A stretch of 33,689 bases of DNA. Origin: Ammonifex sp. (GTDB taxonomy: Bacteria > Bacillota > Desulfotomaculia > Desulfotomaculales > DYER01). The DNA is taken from contig DYER01000108.1 in assembly GCA_020725605.1 (NCBI GenBank), positions 1 through 33,689 of the forward strand, in the 5' to 3' direction. Made by a program: the position numbers and the translations under genes. How positions within the stretch are numbered: the first letter of the stretch is position 1; every line of letters starts with the position of its first letter. The notes beneath the pieces are model-generated. The model worked only from the letters and a program-made list of their open reading frames with translations, ran no database searches and was not told where the DNA came from. This document shows positions 33,518 to 33,689 of this stretch, piece by piece.

Positions 33518-33689
33518 GTTGCACCACTAGACCCGATGAAAAGGGAACTGAAAGCCTGGATCAGATGCACTTCGTCAAAGGACTGGATGTTGTTGCACCA
33601 CTAGACCCGATGAAAAGGGAACTGAAAGTTTTATAGGGAACCGCAATGCGGCGTACCCGCCAGGAGTTGCACCACTAGACCCGATGAAA
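33518..33689 (+). CRISPR. CRISPR array, first repeats (runs off the window)
   Basis: Two complete identical 37-bp repeats (33518-33554 and 33592-33628) and the first 24 bp of a third (33666-33689) are separated by two 37-bp unique spacers (33555-33591 and 33629-33665). The repeat begins GTTGCACCACTAG and ends GGGAACTGAAAG. Cas6 would be expected to leave ACTGAAAG as the 5' tag. A short CCC...GGG stem is possible inside the repeat. Orientation matches the cas genes, with the leader at the left, so these are the newest spacers. The ending resembles type I-A/I-B/III repeats. Confidence 0.98.

Noticed and set aside
33143-33604. A 153-codon open frame running through the leader into the CRISPR repeats
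   Set aside because: It reads through two repeats, has no family features and overlaps stable hairpins, so it is most likely non-coding.

Overview
The window comes from a high-GC, endospore-forming Firmicute of the Clostridia, most likely a thermophilic Moorella- or Peptococcaceae-like lineage. That placement is an inference from the sporulation genes (spoIID, a spoIIQ-type gene, spoIIID) next to atpC, from very GC-rich coding, and from many GTG and TTG starts. I did not identify a species.

Positions 1-16000 are chromosomal backbone. In order they hold the end of the ATP synthase operon (atpD, atpC), two terminators, and a sporulation and cell-shape block (ywmB-like, spoIID, spoIIQ-like, spoIIID, mbl). 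Next come small metabolic genes: a free-standing pyruvate-kinase C-domain protein, a Trm112-like zinc protein, a NifU-type Fe-S scaffold, a radical SAM activase and a TIM-barrel protein. CorA (minus strand), a YfcE-like phosphoesterase, a CaiB-type CoA transferase and a Sir2 deacylase follow. The block ends with two minus-strand genes (a NadR-like P-loop protein and YedF) and an FtsA-like ATPase with a long tail.

Positions 16189-33689 are one large, mosaic CRISPR-Cas locus, entirely on the plus strand. It reads: cas6; a relic zone with a collapsed ADP-ribosylglycohydrolase gene; cas1; two membrane-protein genes of unknown role; a type I-B (Cst/Tneap-like) effector set cas8b1(cst1)-cas7(cst2)-cas5-cas3; a VapBC toxin-antitoxin pair with a palindromic operator over its promoter; a decayed cyclic-oligoadenylate module (an unrecognised truncated gene, a frameshifted can2/card1-type CARF nuclease and a frameshifted csx15); cas2; cas4 followed by a broken second copy of its tail; a WYL-domain regulator; a second Cas4-family gene (csa1); a structured leader of about 510 bp; and the start of a CRISPR array (37-bp repeats, 37-bp spacers) that runs off the window end.

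Functionally, Cas8-Cas7-Cas5 with Cas6-processed crRNA should form Cascade and recruit the Cas3 helicase-nuclease. Cas1, Cas2, Cas4 and Csa1 should form the adaptation machinery, although cas1 lies about 11.7 kb from cas2. The CARF and Csx15 remnants belong to type III signalling, yet no cas10 is present in the window, so they look like leftovers of a lost or distant type III system. The most promising unexplained parts are the two membrane genes inside the locus, the unrecognised gene at 27460, the duplicated cas4 tail, and the structured non-coding segment between csa1 and the array.
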